NCBI GenBank assembly: GCA_021780105.1 | Contig: JAJXZJ010000045.1 | Location: forward strand, 229,021-293,020 | Reading direction: 5' to 3' | Length of the DNA stretch: 64,000 nucleotides | From: a bacterium | GTDB taxonomy: Bacteria > Verrucomicrobiota > Verrucomicrobiia > Limisphaerales > J093 | Shown here: one piece after another, positions 40,815 through 50,498 of the stretch | Layout: each line of letters opens with the position of its first letter | Position numbering within the stretch: position 1 is the stretch's first letter | Position numbers and translations under genes: made by a program | Notes under the pieces: generated by a model | The model's input: only the letters and a program-made list of their open reading frames with translations | The model's database searches: none | What the model was told of the DNA's origin: nothing

Positions 40815-43340
40815 TTATTTGACAGAAAGAAAAATCGCCTGGCTTAGATTCGTGAAAACGCCGGAACCGGTGGTCACCAATTGCGCGGCGCGCAAACTGT
40901 AAAGGGTTTCGCCCGCCGGGGCCGCTGTGTCCGCAAAACTCAATCCGTTCACGGGTGTCGGGTTGACCAGGGCAAACGGACCTTCCATGCCGCTGGCGGA
41001 GCGGTAAACAAAATAGCCGCTCTGCGCGTCGGGCGAAGCGACCCAGCTCAGGCTGACGCCGGCGACCGTCCGCCGGCCGGTGAGACGCGACGGCGGTGCG
41101 GTGATCCAGGCCCGGAGCGTCGGGTCGCCCATGAGCGCCGTGGTCCGCGTGCTGGCCCTGCCGCGAGCCATTCTCACGACGCCGCTGCCGAGGGTATCGC
41201 CCACGCCCAGCGACTCGAACCGCCACAAGTCTTCGCGCGTCCACACCGACGCCAGCCCGTAATTCCGGGTGGCCAGGCAGGCGCGAAGCAGGTTGTTGGA
41301 CAGGTTCCAATCCCCGAAATACGAGCCTTTCAAGAGATAGAAGCCCACGCGCGGCTCCTTGTCGGCCAGCGCCAGCAGTTCGGTTTTATGAACGGCGATG
41401 CCTTGGGCGCGGTTGGCGTCGGGGCTGCAGTTGATCGCATCCGGGCCGCCGTAGCCGCCTTGCATTCCCCACAAGCAGGAGGTCGCGGTCGCAAAGCAGT
41501 CGTCGTGCCCCACCGCGCTCATCAAATCGCCGAACATCCGGCTCAGGATCCACGCCGCATTGTCGTAAATGATCCGGCTCTCGAAGTTGTAAGGGGTGTA
41601 AAAATACGCCGCCACGGCCGCCGGCCGCGCGAAGGTAAGCTGCTTGTGACGGTAACGGTGGTCCTTCTCCAAATACCGCGCCAGCAGTTCGGACTCGGTT
41701 TGCGGCCGCAAGGCGGGCAGGTCGGCGAAGTCAACGCGGCCCACCCCCAGCTCCACGCCGTTCGTGCTGGCGCCCGCCGGGCCGGTGATGTTCGCGACGA
41801 AGTTGTTCGGATCGAATTTGCCGTCGCCCGGCGTGTTGCGCCACGTGACGTTGACAACCCGCGCCCCGGTGTTGATCACGCGATCAGACCATTGGCCGTC
41901 CATGTCCCCGTAGTAGCTGTCCGCCGGCCAGGCACCGATGTGTTCGGGGTGGCCGTCCTCCGTCCAATCTCCAGAATAAGGAACGGCGACGTGGCCGAGA
42001 ATAAAAACCGCCTTCGTGTCTGCCGGTGCCACCGCATAATCCGCCTGGACCAGCGCCTTGACCTTCGCCACGTCCGCGATCCAGGTCCGGTTGACGGGTC
42101 CGTTGTTCCAGGTGTTCTCGCTTTGCCGCGGCACGTCGTGGCGGATCACGGTCCAGCCGTCACCAACCAGGTCCGACCGCAGCAGTTCCAGCGGCAGTTT
42201 GAGTTTGGGCGCCAGCGTTTCGTCCACCAGCAGGATCACACGTCCGCGATGCGCGACCGGCGTCGCGTTCAAGGCCACAAACATCGTCCGTTCCGCCGTT
42301 CCCACCTGGGTCACTTGATATTCGTAGGTCCGTCCCGGCTGCAACACCGGGTCCGCGTCGGTGAATGAATCGGTCTGCACGCGGCTGTTCACCGTCACCC
42401 AGTCGGTGCCGCCGGCGATCCGCCGGCGGATGACCGTCTCCTCGCCGCTTGCGTTCACCCAGCGCAACGTCACTGCCGGTGGCGCCGCCTGGACGGTGGC
42501 ACTCAACGCCCGGTTGCGAAGCAGGGTGTAGTTTTCCAGCGGCGTGATTTGATCGGCGAATGTCGCCATTTCGGCGATCCGTCCGCCGGCCGGGAACTCG
42601 CCGTTCAGGCTGCCGCCCAGCGCCAGCGAAAATTCGCGTCCGTCCGCCGGCTCGCGCGCCGCGCCGGCGCCGCCGTAGGCTTTGGTGGTCGGATCCTGCT
42701 GATAATTCCCGTCCACCACCAACGCCGAATGCGTGGGCGAATAGAGCACTACGATCTCATGCCACGGCGTCGGCCGTCCCATCGCGCCGATCCAGGTGAT
42801 CTGCGCCTGGGTGTTGGTCTGCGTCTGCCCCGTCGCCTCCGCGGTTTGGAGGACCAGCCGTGTTGCCTCCGGGTTGATCGAAAGCGCCAGCCACGGCGAA
42901 CGGCCCGGACGCCCGATTTCCAGCAGGCGTGCCCAGTGGCCCGGCATGTTCTGCGCCGCGCCCGGCGGTGCCATCGGGTTGCGTTTCGTCCAATTCGGTT
43001 GGAACAGAAACCGGATCGAACCCGTGTCGAGGCTCACATTCGTGGAACCGTCCGTCTCGACGGCGCGATACCGCAGCAATGCCCGCTGTGCTGTATCCGG
43101 AAACGCCGCGGCGGGGCCGTCAACTCCCGGTTCCGCGACCACGCCCGCGGCCTCGACCGGCACCTGTCCGTGGTCCCCGCGCCAGTCCGTGGTGTTGAGC
43201 CGCCAGTGGCCCAGCCGCACGAAATCCCCGCCGGCCGGCTGTGCCTGGACGTTCGTTGAGCGGTTTGCCAACAGGACCAGACAAATTCCCAGCAGCCGCG
43301 TTCGCCGCGCCAGGTAGACACATGGACTCCAGCAATTCAT
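40815..43340 (-). CDS. Large secreted protein with LamG-like domain, Fn3-like segment and possible C25-type peptidase core
   Basis: Protein of 841 residues with a signal peptide (LLGICLVLLANRSTNVQA). Residues about 35-260 look like a LamG/concanavalin-type lectin fold (LGHWRLNTTDW, EIVVLYSPTHSALVVDGNY, GRIAEMATF). A fibronectin-like segment follows (about 285-350, GRTYEYQVTQV). The centre (about 360-720) includes VFILGHVAVPYSGDW, ADSYYGDMDGQWSD and FYLLKGSYFGDW. Its spacing of His, Asp-rich and Gly-rich motifs loosely recalls gingipain-like C25 cysteine peptidases, but no catalytic Cys can be assigned. A second Fn3-like segment ends the chain. The function is unknown, and the peptidase idea is only a hint. 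Confidence 0.75.
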   Translation of the reverse strand: MNCWSPCVYLARRTRLLGICLVLLANRSTNVQAQPAGGDFVRLGHWRLNTTDWRGDHGQVPVEAAGVVAEPGVDGPAAAFPDTAQRALLRYRAVETDGSTNVSLDTGSIRFLFQPNWTKRNPMAPPGAAQNMPGHWARLLEIGRPGRSPWLALSINPEATRLVLQTAEATGQTQTNTQAQITWIGAMGRPTPWHEIVVLYSPTHSALVVDGNYQQDPTTKAYGGAGAAREPADGREFSLALGGSLNGEFPAGGRIAEMATFADQITPLENYTLLRNRALSATVQAAPPAVTLRWVNASGEETVIRRRIAGGTDWVTVNSRVQTDSFTDADPVLQPGRTYEYQVTQVGTAERTMFVALNATPVAHRGRVILLVDETLAPKLKLPLELLRSDLVGDGWTVIRHDVPRQSENTWNNGPVNRTWIADVAKVKALVQADYAVAPADTKAVFILGHVAVPYSGDWTEDGHPEHIGAWPADSYYGDMDGQWSDRVINTGARVVNVTWRNTPGDGKFDPNNFVANITGPAGASTNGVELGVGRVDFADLPALRPQTESELLARYLEKDHRYRHKQLTFARPAAVAAYFYTPYNFESRIIYDNAAWILSRMFGDLMSAVGHDDCFATATSCLWGMQGGYGGPDAINCSPDANRAQGIAVHKTELLALADKEPRVGFYLLKGSYFGDWNLSNNLLRACLATRNYGLASVWTREDLWRFESLGVGDTLGSGVVRMARGRASTRTTALMGDPTLRAWITAPPSRLTGRRTVAGVSLSWVASPDAQSGYFVYRSASGMEGPFALVNPTPVNGLSFADTAAPAGETLYSLRAAQLVTTGSGVFTNLSQAIFLSVK

Positions 43341-43523
43341 GCCCTCAAAAGGACTTCAGCCGCCGTCATTCTGCAAGCCTGACCTGCGATCCGGTTGGAC
43401 CGCGTTTCCTTGCGGCACCCGGACAGAACAGACGGGGGGGCATGGGGCCGGCGCCCAGGAAAACCGGCGAGCCGGCGTCGGTCGCGGCGACATCGTTTCG
43501 TCCCGGTGCTGCCAGACGCAAGG

Positions 43524-44750
43524 TCATTGCCGGCACCGGACCAACTTGCCTTCGCCGGGCCGCAATTCGAGCTTTGCCGAATTGTCTTTCCCGCCGGACC
43601 ACCGGCCGCTTGCCGGCTCAAACACTTCCAGCGGCGCCAGCCCGACCACCGTCGCGGTTGCGGCGGTCGTGTAATCGAGGTTGACCACGCAGGCATAGGT
43701 GGCGGCCGTACCGCGGCCAAACACGGTCACCAGAAAACCGCGCGGCCGCGCCGTGGACTTCGCCTCGTCAAGGTGGAATGCCGCGTCCGCCGGCAACGGC
43801 ACGCAACCCGGTTCGCGCATCGCGGTGTGATAAGCCCCCAGCAGGCGCAACGGCTGAAGCTGCCCTGCCAGTGCGACAAACTCCCGGTTCGCGCGTTTCA
43901 GTTCGTAGAACAACGGCGTCGGCGTGCCGTCGGGCAGCGCAATGCCGCCCGTATGCCCCGGATGGCAATACACGTAGTAGCTGATGCCCTGCGCCCCGTA
44001 AGCAGCGCTGGTGAAAACGAGATAACGCACTTCGTTCGTGTTGGGCACGCGCATGGACGGCGTCCACGTGGCGGCCTGCACGATGTTGAGGAACGGCAGG
44101 TCCGCGTCCTCTGCCGCGCGCTGGATCATCGCCAGGTTCAGAAAATACTGGTCGTTGTCGTGCCCCACGGCGAACTGGTAGTGGTCGTAGCTCAGGAGGC
44201 CCGGCCGGACAATGTCCACGAACTGCCGCAGATGCTCGCGATAGGCGGTGACAACATCGCCCTTCGTGCCGAGCTGTTCGTTATTGGCATAGGTGGGAAA
44301 CAGATTGATGTAGGCCAGGTGCGCCGGGTCGCGCTCGCGCAGATACGCCACGAGCTTGCCCAGCCCCGGAAAGGCGCCGGCCGACGGTTCGTCCGTGATG
44401 AAGTAGGCGTCCAGCGCCGGCTGCGTCCGCACGCGGGCGATCAGCGCGTCCAGCTTCTCCCGTTGCGCGGCGGCGTCGAGCGTCGCCGGGGAGAGCAGCG
44501 CGTCCTGCAACAACCCGCGCAACCCGTGGCGCTGCGCGGTGGGCAGTTCGTCTTCACGGCACCAGACCAGGTTGAAACCGCCCTCGGCCATCTGTGCCGC
44601 CGCGGCGTCGTTCAACGCCGGCCCCGCCCAGTAGGTGACGATCGGTGTGCCGACCTGCCATGCCTTGGCACCGGTGGACCCGGCGTCCGCCGCGTTGAGG
44701 ATCAGACACGTGCCGGCGGCCAGCAGCGAAACAAACTTGTGGATTTGCAT
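43524..44750 (-). CDS. Secreted glycoside-hydrolase-like TIM-barrel protein
   Basis: Protein of 408 residues with a signal peptide (MQIHKFVSLLAAGTCLILNAADA). The body reads as a (beta/alpha)8 barrel of the GH42/beta-agarase-like type: PIVTYWAGPALND, GFNLVWCREDELP, LDAYFITDEPSAGAFPGL (a DEP motif where an acid-base Glu is expected), YINLFPTYA and GISYYVYCHPG. The C-terminal 100 residues form a beta-domain (VTVFGRG, LAPLEVFEPASGRW). The carbohydrate substrate is unknown. It follows the large LamG protein on the same strand after 180 nt. Alternative starts further upstream add a Gln/Ala stretch of no clear value. Confidence 0.78.
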   Translation of the reverse strand: MQIHKFVSLLAAGTCLILNAADAGSTGAKAWQVGTPIVTYWAGPALNDAAAAQMAEGGFNLVWCREDELPTAQRHGLRGLLQDALLSPATLDAAAQREKLDALIARVRTQPALDAYFITDEPSAGAFPGLGKLVAYLRERDPAHLAYINLFPTYANNEQLGTKGDVVTAYREHLRQFVDIVRPGLLSYDHYQFAVGHDNDQYFLNLAMIQRAAEDADLPFLNIVQAATWTPSMRVPNTNEVRYLVFTSAAYGAQGISYYVYCHPGHTGGIALPDGTPTPLFYELKRANREFVALAGQLQPLRLLGAYHTAMREPGCVPLPADAAFHLDEAKSTARPRGFLVTVFGRGTAATYACVVNLDYTTAATATVVGLAPLEVFEPASGRWSGGKDNSAKLELRPGEGKLVRCRQ

Positions 44751-44809
44751 GGCCGCAGCCTGCGCCAAAATCATCCCGATGACGAGCAAAAGACGCGGCG
44801 TTGCGCGGG

Positions 44810-45565
44810 TCACACCGCCTGGCGCAGCAGAGAGCGGGCGCGCTGGACCCAGATTCGCTCGCGCCGGCGCTGGAAGGCGGGTGCGTGGGCGTCGTCGTTC
44901 ACGACTTCCTGGAGCGTGGCGCGGGCGGTGTCGCGCTGGTTCTGGGCGAGCAGAAGTTCGGCGAATTGCACACGCGCACGGGCATAGGTGTGCTGCGCCA
45001 GGACGCGCTGCCACACGGCCATCGCGTCCGCGGTGCGGCCAAGCGCGGTGTAGGCTTCGGCCAGGGCCATGAGGGAGTAGCCGTAATCGTGGTCCGGGTT
45101 CTGCGCGCAGACCTTTTCCAGCAGCGGCAGCGCCTCGTGGGTGCGTCGCTGGCGCAGCAGGCATTGGCCGTAGTGGGCCTGGGTGTCGGGATCGTCCGGC
45201 TCGCGTTCGAGCGCAGCGCGATAGCAGGCGCCGGCCTGGTCGAGCTTGCCTTGGTGGAAGTAAATGTCGCCGAGTTGCGCGTGGTGGTGGGCCTTGTCGA
45301 GGTGGTGAATCTGGTCCTGAAGCTCCTTGATGCGCCGGCGATCCTGCGCGCCCGGCAGCTCAAAGCCGCGCATCGGTCCCGCCGCCTGGCGATAGACGAG
45401 GAAGAAATACAGGATGGCGTTCAGGAACGGGAAAATGACGATGAACAAGGCCCACAGCCACTCCCCGCGCCGGACGGCGTCCACCAGCATCCAGAGCGCA
45501 AACAAACCGAACAACAGCAGCAACGGGCTGCTGAAGTTAAACAAGTTGAGCAGGGACGCCAGCAT
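44810..45565 (-). CDS. Membrane-anchored tetratricopeptide repeat protein
   Basis: Protein of 251 residues with two N-terminal membrane helices (FSSPLLLLFGLFALWMLVDAV, LWALFIVIFPFLNAILYFFLVY), resembling phospholipase D-nuclease-type N-terminal segments. About four TPR units follow (HAQLGDIYFHQGKLDQAGACYRAAL, AHYGQCLLRQRRTHEALPLL, YSLMALAEAYTALGRTADAMAVW, RVQFAELLLAQNQRDTARATL). It is likely a protein-protein interaction scaffold at the inner membrane; the partner is unknown. The start MLASLLNLF is favoured since it leads straight into the helix. Confidence 0.83.
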   Translation of the reverse strand: MLASLLNLFNFSSPLLLLFGLFALWMLVDAVRRGEWLWALFIVIFPFLNAILYFFLVYRQAAGPMRGFELPGAQDRRRIKELQDQIHHLDKAHHHAQLGDIYFHQGKLDQAGACYRAALEREPDDPDTQAHYGQCLLRQRRTHEALPLLEKVCAQNPDHDYGYSLMALAEAYTALGRTADAMAVWQRVLAQHTYARARVQFAELLLAQNQRDTARATLQEVVNDDAHAPAFQRRRERIWVQRARSLLRQAV

Positions 45566-45646
45566 GTCGGACCTCAATCGGCGGGCCGATGTTAGCCGAC
45601 TGCCGGCGCAAGGGAATACGGAAAACAAGCGTTTCTGCGCGGGCGC

Positions 45647-47131
45647 TCAAACGAGCAGGCGGAACCGCTCGGCCTCCTCGGCCGTGGGGCCGCCTTCGGC
45701 GAGCAACGGCACCTGCGGGTTGCGAAAGTCAATGCCCGCCAGCGCAAGGTAATGGGGGAAGACATCCGTATTCTGGATGAATCCGCGGAACTTTTCCGAG
45801 CCGGGCCCGACCGCCAGCAGCGGCACGAAGTCCGCCGTGTGCGCGCCGCTGGTGAAACCGACGCCGAGGTGGTTGGCCATCAACTGGCCGAGCTGCACCG
45901 CCGGCAGGTTCATCGAGTCGTAAAGCACCGGTGATTTCTTTTGCAGCCGGGCGAGGAACAGCTCCGCCTTGGCCGCAGGCACCTGGTAGCCGGTCCCGCT
46001 CAACAGCAGCGCCTGGAGGCCGGCGACTGTGCCGGCCTTCGGCAAATCCGTCGCCAGGCTTTCAAACGATCGCGTCACCTTGAGCGTGTGGGCGAACAGC
46101 GGCGAACTCTGGCCGTAGGCGGCGCCCGTGCCGTTGAGGCCGGGATTGGCGGTGCCGTGATCCGTGGTGATGATCAGGAGGGTTTCCGGCACCTGCCGTT
46201 GAAAACCAAGGCAGATTTCCAGGGCCTCGTCGAACGCCACCATTTCGCGGACGCCGGCGGCGATGTCGTTCGCGTGGCCGGCGTGGTCCACGCGGCCGCC
46301 TTCGACCTGAAGGATGAAATGATCGGCGTGCTGGAGCTTCGTCAACGCCCGGCGAGTCATGGCCGCCAGGGACGGCACGCGTTTGCGGAGGCGCGCGTCG
46401 GCCTGCCAGTCCAGCATGAACGGCAGATGGCTCGGATAGAAAATGCCCAGCCAGCGTCGGTCGTTCGCAGCGGCGTCAAGCTCGGACGCGCGTTCCATGA
46501 CGGTGTAGCCGGCGGCGCGGAACTCGGCGGGAAGATTGCGCTTGTCCTTGCGTTTGGCGGGATCGAAGAATTTCTGGCCGCCGCCGAGCAGAATGTCCAC
46601 CTTGCGCTCCAGATACTGACTGGCGATGACCTCGGCGCTCTCGCGGCTGGAGGTGCAGGCCGCGAAACCCGCCGGCGTGGCGTGGGTGATCTCGGTCGTG
46701 GTGACCAGGCCGCGCTGCCAGCCGGCTTCGGCAAACAGCGCGTAGAGCGGCCGCAGTTTGCGGCCATCCGGCAACCGGTTCAGAACGCCGTTCACCACGC
46801 GCGAGCCGCTCCCCCAGCTCGACGACGCGGCCGCGGAATCCGTGACGAGCGAGTTCAACGAGCGCATGTTCACGAACGCGATGCGCGTGTCCGGGCTGTT
46901 GGTCAGCTCAAACCAGCGCAAGCCGTGTTGCCGCGTCAACCGGGAGAAAAGATCGCCCAGCGTCAACATGCCGGAACTCATGCCGTCGGCCACCATGTGA
47001 ATGATATGCCGTGGCCGCGCGCCGGGCGCGGCGGCGGCGCTCTGCTCGGACCGGACAATGGCGGGAACACTGACGGCGGAGGCGGCCACCAGGCCGGCCC
47101 GACGGAAAAAACTGCGGCGACTCGTCAACAT
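45647..47131 (-). CDS. Tat-exported alkaline phosphatase
   Basis: Metal-dependent phosphomonoesterase of the PhoA superfamily, 494 residues, exported by the twin-arginine route (TSRRSFFRRAG). Visible site residues are D49 (HMVADGMSSG), the presumed nucleophile S99 in VTDSAAASSS, the metal-binding VDHAGHAND, and the final DHGTAN and GAHTADFVPL His residues. It probably releases phosphate from organic esters in the periplasm, though some relatives are phosphodiesterases. The start ATG gives a standard Tat signal. No Pho-box-like repeat is obvious upstream. Confidence 0.9.
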   Translation of the reverse strand: MLTSRRSFFRRAGLVAASAVSVPAIVRSEQSAAAAPGARPRHIIHMVADGMSSGMLTLGDLFSRLTRQHGLRWFELTNSPDTRIAFVNMRSLNSLVTDSAAASSSWGSGSRVVNGVLNRLPDGRKLRPLYALFAEAGWQRGLVTTTEITHATPAGFAACTSSRESAEVIASQYLERKVDILLGGGQKFFDPAKRKDKRNLPAEFRAAGYTVMERASELDAAANDRRWLGIFYPSHLPFMLDWQADARLRKRVPSLAAMTRRALTKLQHADHFILQVEGGRVDHAGHANDIAAGVREMVAFDEALEICLGFQRQVPETLLIITTDHGTANPGLNGTGAAYGQSSPLFAHTLKVTRSFESLATDLPKAGTVAGLQALLLSGTGYQVPAAKAELFLARLQKKSPVLYDSMNLPAVQLGQLMANHLGVGFTSGAHTADFVPLLAVGPGSEKFRGFIQNTDVFPHYLALAGIDFRNPQVPLLAEGGPTAEEAERFRLLV

Positions 47132-47207
47132 GGGAAAACCCTAGCCAACCGCCGGCCGGTTGCCAATTGACAATTGCGAAACGAAAAAGTCCGGCTTGTG
47201 CCGGGCA

Positions 47208-48299
47208 TTAGTTCAACAGGCGATACCAGTTGTCGCGCTGGTGGGGTTCAGCGCCGATATCGCGGATCAGCCGCTGCATGTCGGCCACGGTCATGTGGAA
47301 GCAGGCGCCGGCCTGCGAGACGACATTTTCCTCGATCATGATGCTGCCGAGGTCGTTTGCGCCGAACTTGAGCGCCACCTGGCCGATTTCCGGTCCCTGC
47401 GTCACCCACGAGCTTTGCACGCTGGGAAAGTTGTCCAGGTAAATCCGCGCCAGCGCCTGGGTGCGCAGGTATTCGTGGCCGCCCACGGTCGGGGCCTTCA
47501 GCTTCGTGTGTTCCGGCTGGAACGTCCAGCCGATGAAGGCCGTAAACCCCTTCGTCTTGTCCTGCTGGGCGCGAATCCGCTCCAGATGTTCGATGCGGTC
47601 TTCGATCGTCTCCACGTGGCCGAACATCATCGTCGCCGTCGTGCTCAACCCGAGCCGGTGCGCCACGTCCATCACCTCCAGCCAGTCGTCGCTCATCGCC
47701 TTGAGTGGCGACACCTGCTCGCGCACGCGGTCCACGAGGATTTCGCCGCCGCCACCGGGAATCGAACCCAGGCCCGCGCCAACGAAGTCGGCGATGATTT
47801 TCTCCAGCGGCTCGTGGAAAACCTCGCGAAAATGCACAAACTCGCTCGGACTGAAGCCGTGGATGTTCACCTCGGGGAACTTCGCCTTCATGTGGCTGAG
47901 CAGGTCGAGATACCACTGTTTGGTCAGCTTCGGATGATGGCCGCCCTGGAGGAGGATCTGTGTGCCGCCGAGCGCGAGGGTTTCCTCAATCTTTTGGTCC
48001 ATTTCCGCGTGCGTGATCACGTAGGCGTCGGCGTCCTTCTCGGTGCGGTAGAACGCGCAGAACTTGCAATAGACGTTGCAGACGTTCGTGTAGTTCACGT
48101 TGCGGTCCACGATGTAGGTGACAATCCCGCTGCCGCGGCCGTCGTAGGCGGTGGCGCGGGCGAGCTGGCGGCGGCGGTCGGCCAGCGCGCCCAGTTCCTC
48201 CAGCGGCAGCCGGGTCAGGCGCAGCGCCTCGGCGCCGTCAATGCGGCCGCCATCCCAGACCTTTTGCAACAAGTCGTCGAGCGACGCGTCGTAAATCAT
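47208..48299 (-). CDS. mqnC: Cyclic dehypoxanthinyl futalosine synthase (radical SAM)
   Basis: Radical SAM enzyme of the futalosine route to menaquinone, cyclising dehypoxanthine futalosine; 363 residues. The [4Fe-4S] motif CNVYCKFC is at C74, C78 and C81 (NVNYTNVCNVYCKFCAFYR). QGGHHPKLT, HGFSPSEFVHF and SIPGGGGEILVDRVRE are conserved MqnC blocks. MqnE is the nearest relative, but the spacing and the LQGGHHP motif favour MqnC. No other mqn gene lies in the window. Menaquinone through futalosine is known for several Verrucomicrobiota. Confidence 0.93.
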   Translation of the reverse strand: MIYDASLDDLLQKVWDGGRIDGAEALRLTRLPLEELGALADRRRQLARATAYDGRGSGIVTYIVDRNVNYTNVCNVYCKFCAFYRTEKDADAYVITHAEMDQKIEETLALGGTQILLQGGHHPKLTKQWYLDLLSHMKAKFPEVNIHGFSPSEFVHFREVFHEPLEKIIADFVGAGLGSIPGGGGEILVDRVREQVSPLKAMSDDWLEVMDVAHRLGLSTTATMMFGHVETIEDRIEHLERIRAQQDKTKGFTAFIGWTFQPEHTKLKAPTVGGHEYLRTQALARIYLDNFPSVQSSWVTQGPEIGQVALKFGANDLGSIMIEENVVSQAGACFHMTVADMQRLIRDIGAEPHQRDNWYRLLN

Positions 48300-48400
48300 G
48301 CCGGGAAATTAGGCGGTTCCGAGGAAAAGGCAAAGGCGAAGCCGGCGGCGGGCCGCTTGGCCAGCCCAACCAGGGCCTGCGGGAAAGCCGCCCAGCGCCA

Positions 48401-49327
48401 TTAGCCGCCTGTCTTCAGCAGCTTCTCAATTTCCTTTCGTTTGGGGGCGGAGGGCTGGGCGCCCAGCCGGGTCACGGAAATGGCCGCCGCGGCGCAGGCG
48501 AAGCGGACGGCGTCCAGCAGCAGTTGGCCCTCGCTCAGCGCCACGGCGAGCGCGCCGTTGAAAATGTCGCCCGCCGCCGTCGTGTCCACCGCCTTGATCT
48601 TGAAGCCCGGCACGCGCTGCTTTGATTCCTTCGTCGCCACCAAAGCGCCTTTCGCGCCGAGCGTCAGGATCACCGTCTGCACGCCTTTCGCCAGCAGTTG
48701 GTCCGCAGCCTGGCCGGCGGTGGCTTCATCGGTTACCTTGATGCCGGTCAGCAACTCGGCTTCGGTTTCGTTGGGCGTCAGAATCGAAACCTGCCGGAGC
48801 AGGGAGTCCGGCAAACGCTGCGCCGGCGCGGGATTGAGAATCACGCGCACGCCGGCCTTCGCCGCCAGTCCGGCAGCGGCCTGAACGGTTTCAAGCGGTG
48901 TTTCCAACTGCATCACCACGGCGCTCGCTTTGGCGATGACCTCCTTCGCCTTGCGCACGTCGGCAGGCGAGAGTTTGCCATTCGCGCCGCCGGCGACGGC
49001 GATGCTGTTCTCACCATCCCTGGCCACGAAAATGAGCGCCACACCGGAGGGCGCAGTCTGGTCGCGGAAGACAAACTCGGTGGCAATGCCGTCGCGCTGG
49101 AAGCCCGCGATGGCCTGGTCGCCGAACATGTCACGGCCGACGCGGGCGACGAACGTGACCTGTCCGCCGGCGCGCGCGGCGCCGACGGCCTGGTTGGCGC
49201 CCTTGCCGCCGGCAGCAGTCGTGAACTCGCCGCCGAGAATGGTTTCGCCCGGCCGCGGAAGGTGGTCGAGCTGGATGATCATGTCGGTGTTGGAACTGCC
49301 GATGACAACGATGGAAGGCTTGGGCAT
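48401..49327 (-). CDS. rbsK: Ribokinase-like sugar kinase (PfkB family)
   Basis: Protein of 308 residues that phosphorylates a sugar, probably ribose. It starts PKPSIVVIGSSNTDMIIQLDHLPRPGET. The PfkB signatures are GGKGANQAVGAARAG near residue 40 and DTTAAGDIFNGALAVAL near 240, the latter with the catalytic Asp and the anion hole. It is followed in the same direction by nothing obvious; upstream on the same strand are a GRP-type transporter and a Gfo/Idh oxidoreductase, which suggests a sugar uptake and use set. Confidence 0.92.
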   Translation of the reverse strand: MPKPSIVVIGSSNTDMIIQLDHLPRPGETILGGEFTTAAGGKGANQAVGAARAGGQVTFVARVGRDMFGDQAIAGFQRDGIATEFVFRDQTAPSGVALIFVARDGENSIAVAGGANGKLSPADVRKAKEVIAKASAVVMQLETPLETVQAAAGLAAKAGVRVILNPAPAQRLPDSLLRQVSILTPNETEAELLTGIKVTDEATAGQAADQLLAKGVQTVILTLGAKGALVATKESKQRVPGFKIKAVDTTAAGDIFNGALAVALSEGQLLLDAVRFACAAAAISVTRLGAQPSAPKRKEIEKLLKTGG

Positions 49328-49408
49328 AACCGAGGTTGTTCGATGTTCAGTATTCAGTCCGGCGTTGAGCCGAGTGAGTAAGAGGATCGTTCGCTCTCAA
49401 AGGCGCGA

Positions 49409-50419
49409 TCAGAGTTTCGAGGCGATGAGCACGGCGAGGCCGATCAAGTAAAACAGAAACATTGCGGCGAGGAGGCCGTTGGTGCCCTTGGGCGCGCCCT
49501 TGAATTCCTTCCAGATGAACACACCCCAAAACGCGCCAATCATGGTCGCACCCTGGCCGAGTCCATAGGAGAGTGCCGCGCCAGCCTTGGTGCTGGCGAT
49601 GATGCTGAACGACATGCCGACGTTCCAGATCATGCCGCCAAGGATGCCGACCACGTGGAGCCGCAGGTTGCCCTTGGTGAAGTAATCGCCGAACGGCACC
49701 GGTGGTCCGGTGAACGGCCTGACCATCATGATACTGTTCCAGAGGAAGTTCGAGAGCAGCAGGCCGAGGCTGAAGAACACGACGGCCGTGTAGGGGCTGA
49801 GTTTGCCCGCCGTCAGCGACTTCGTGATTTCGTCAATCGTGCCCATTGCCTGCGCCACGTATTTGTAGAAGAAGCCCATCAGCACGCCGGCGGCGATAGA
49901 GATGACGATGCCTTTGACGGGGGTCTTCTGGCCGCCGGTGGAGAGGCGTTTGTAGGCGAGCGCGTCGAGAACGATGGCCACCATGACGCCGGCCACACCC
50001 GCGGCAAGCATTGGGACGTTGCCAACGCGTGTGGAGAGGTAGGTCGTGATCACACCCAGCACCAGCGCCAGGCCGACGCCGACCGGGAACGCAACCGCCA
50101 GTCCGGCAATATCAATCGCAGCAACGAGGAGGATGTTCGAGAGGTTGAAAATGACGCCGCCGAGGAACGCGGAGCCGAGCCACTTCGCGTCGGCTTGCTG
50201 CAGGTCGGCCAGGAAGCCGCGTCCGCCGGCACCGCTGCTGCCCATCGTGAAGGCCAGCAGCAGCGAGAGGAGGAAGACGCCGATGGCGTAGTCCCAGTAA
50301 AAGAGCTGGAAGCGCCATTCCTTGGCGGCGAGCTTCTGGGTGTTGGCCCAGGAACCCCAGCAAAGCATGGTGACGAGGCACATCGCGACGGCGAGGGGGT
50401 AGGATTCAACGATGAACAT
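49409..50419 (-). CDS. GRP/RbsU-like sugar transporter (ten-helix DMT superfamily)
   Basis: Integral membrane protein of 336 residues with about ten helices. The opening VAMCLVTMLCWGSWANTQKLAAKEWRFQLFYWDYAIGV is typical of the GRP/ureide-permease-type family, in which RbsU and GlcU take up ribose or glucose. Its placement directly before a ribokinase-like gene (81-nt gap) supports ribose or a similar pentose as cargo. The start MFIVESYPLAVAM at 50419 is chosen because the frame further upstream has no hydrophobic character. Confidence 0.85.
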   Translation of the reverse strand: MFIVESYPLAVAMCLVTMLCWGSWANTQKLAAKEWRFQLFYWDYAIGVFLLSLLLAFTMGSSGAGGRGFLADLQQADAKWLGSAFLGGVIFNLSNILLVAAIDIAGLAVAFPVGVGLALVLGVITTYLSTRVGNVPMLAAGVAGVMVAIVLDALAYKRLSTGGQKTPVKGIVISIAAGVLMGFFYKYVAQAMGTIDEITKSLTAGKLSPYTAVVFFSLGLLLSNFLWNSIMMVRPFTGPPVPFGDYFTKGNLRLHVVGILGGMIWNVGMSFSIIASTKAGAALSYGLGQGATMIGAFWGVFIWKEFKGAPKGTNGLLAAMFLFYLIGLAVLIASKL

Positions 50420-50498
50420 GAGCGTGGCGTGTTGACCTGAATTGGGAGAAACGCCCCTCCGCCGCGCCACCAGGGCCACGGTGGGAGCGGCGGACGAT

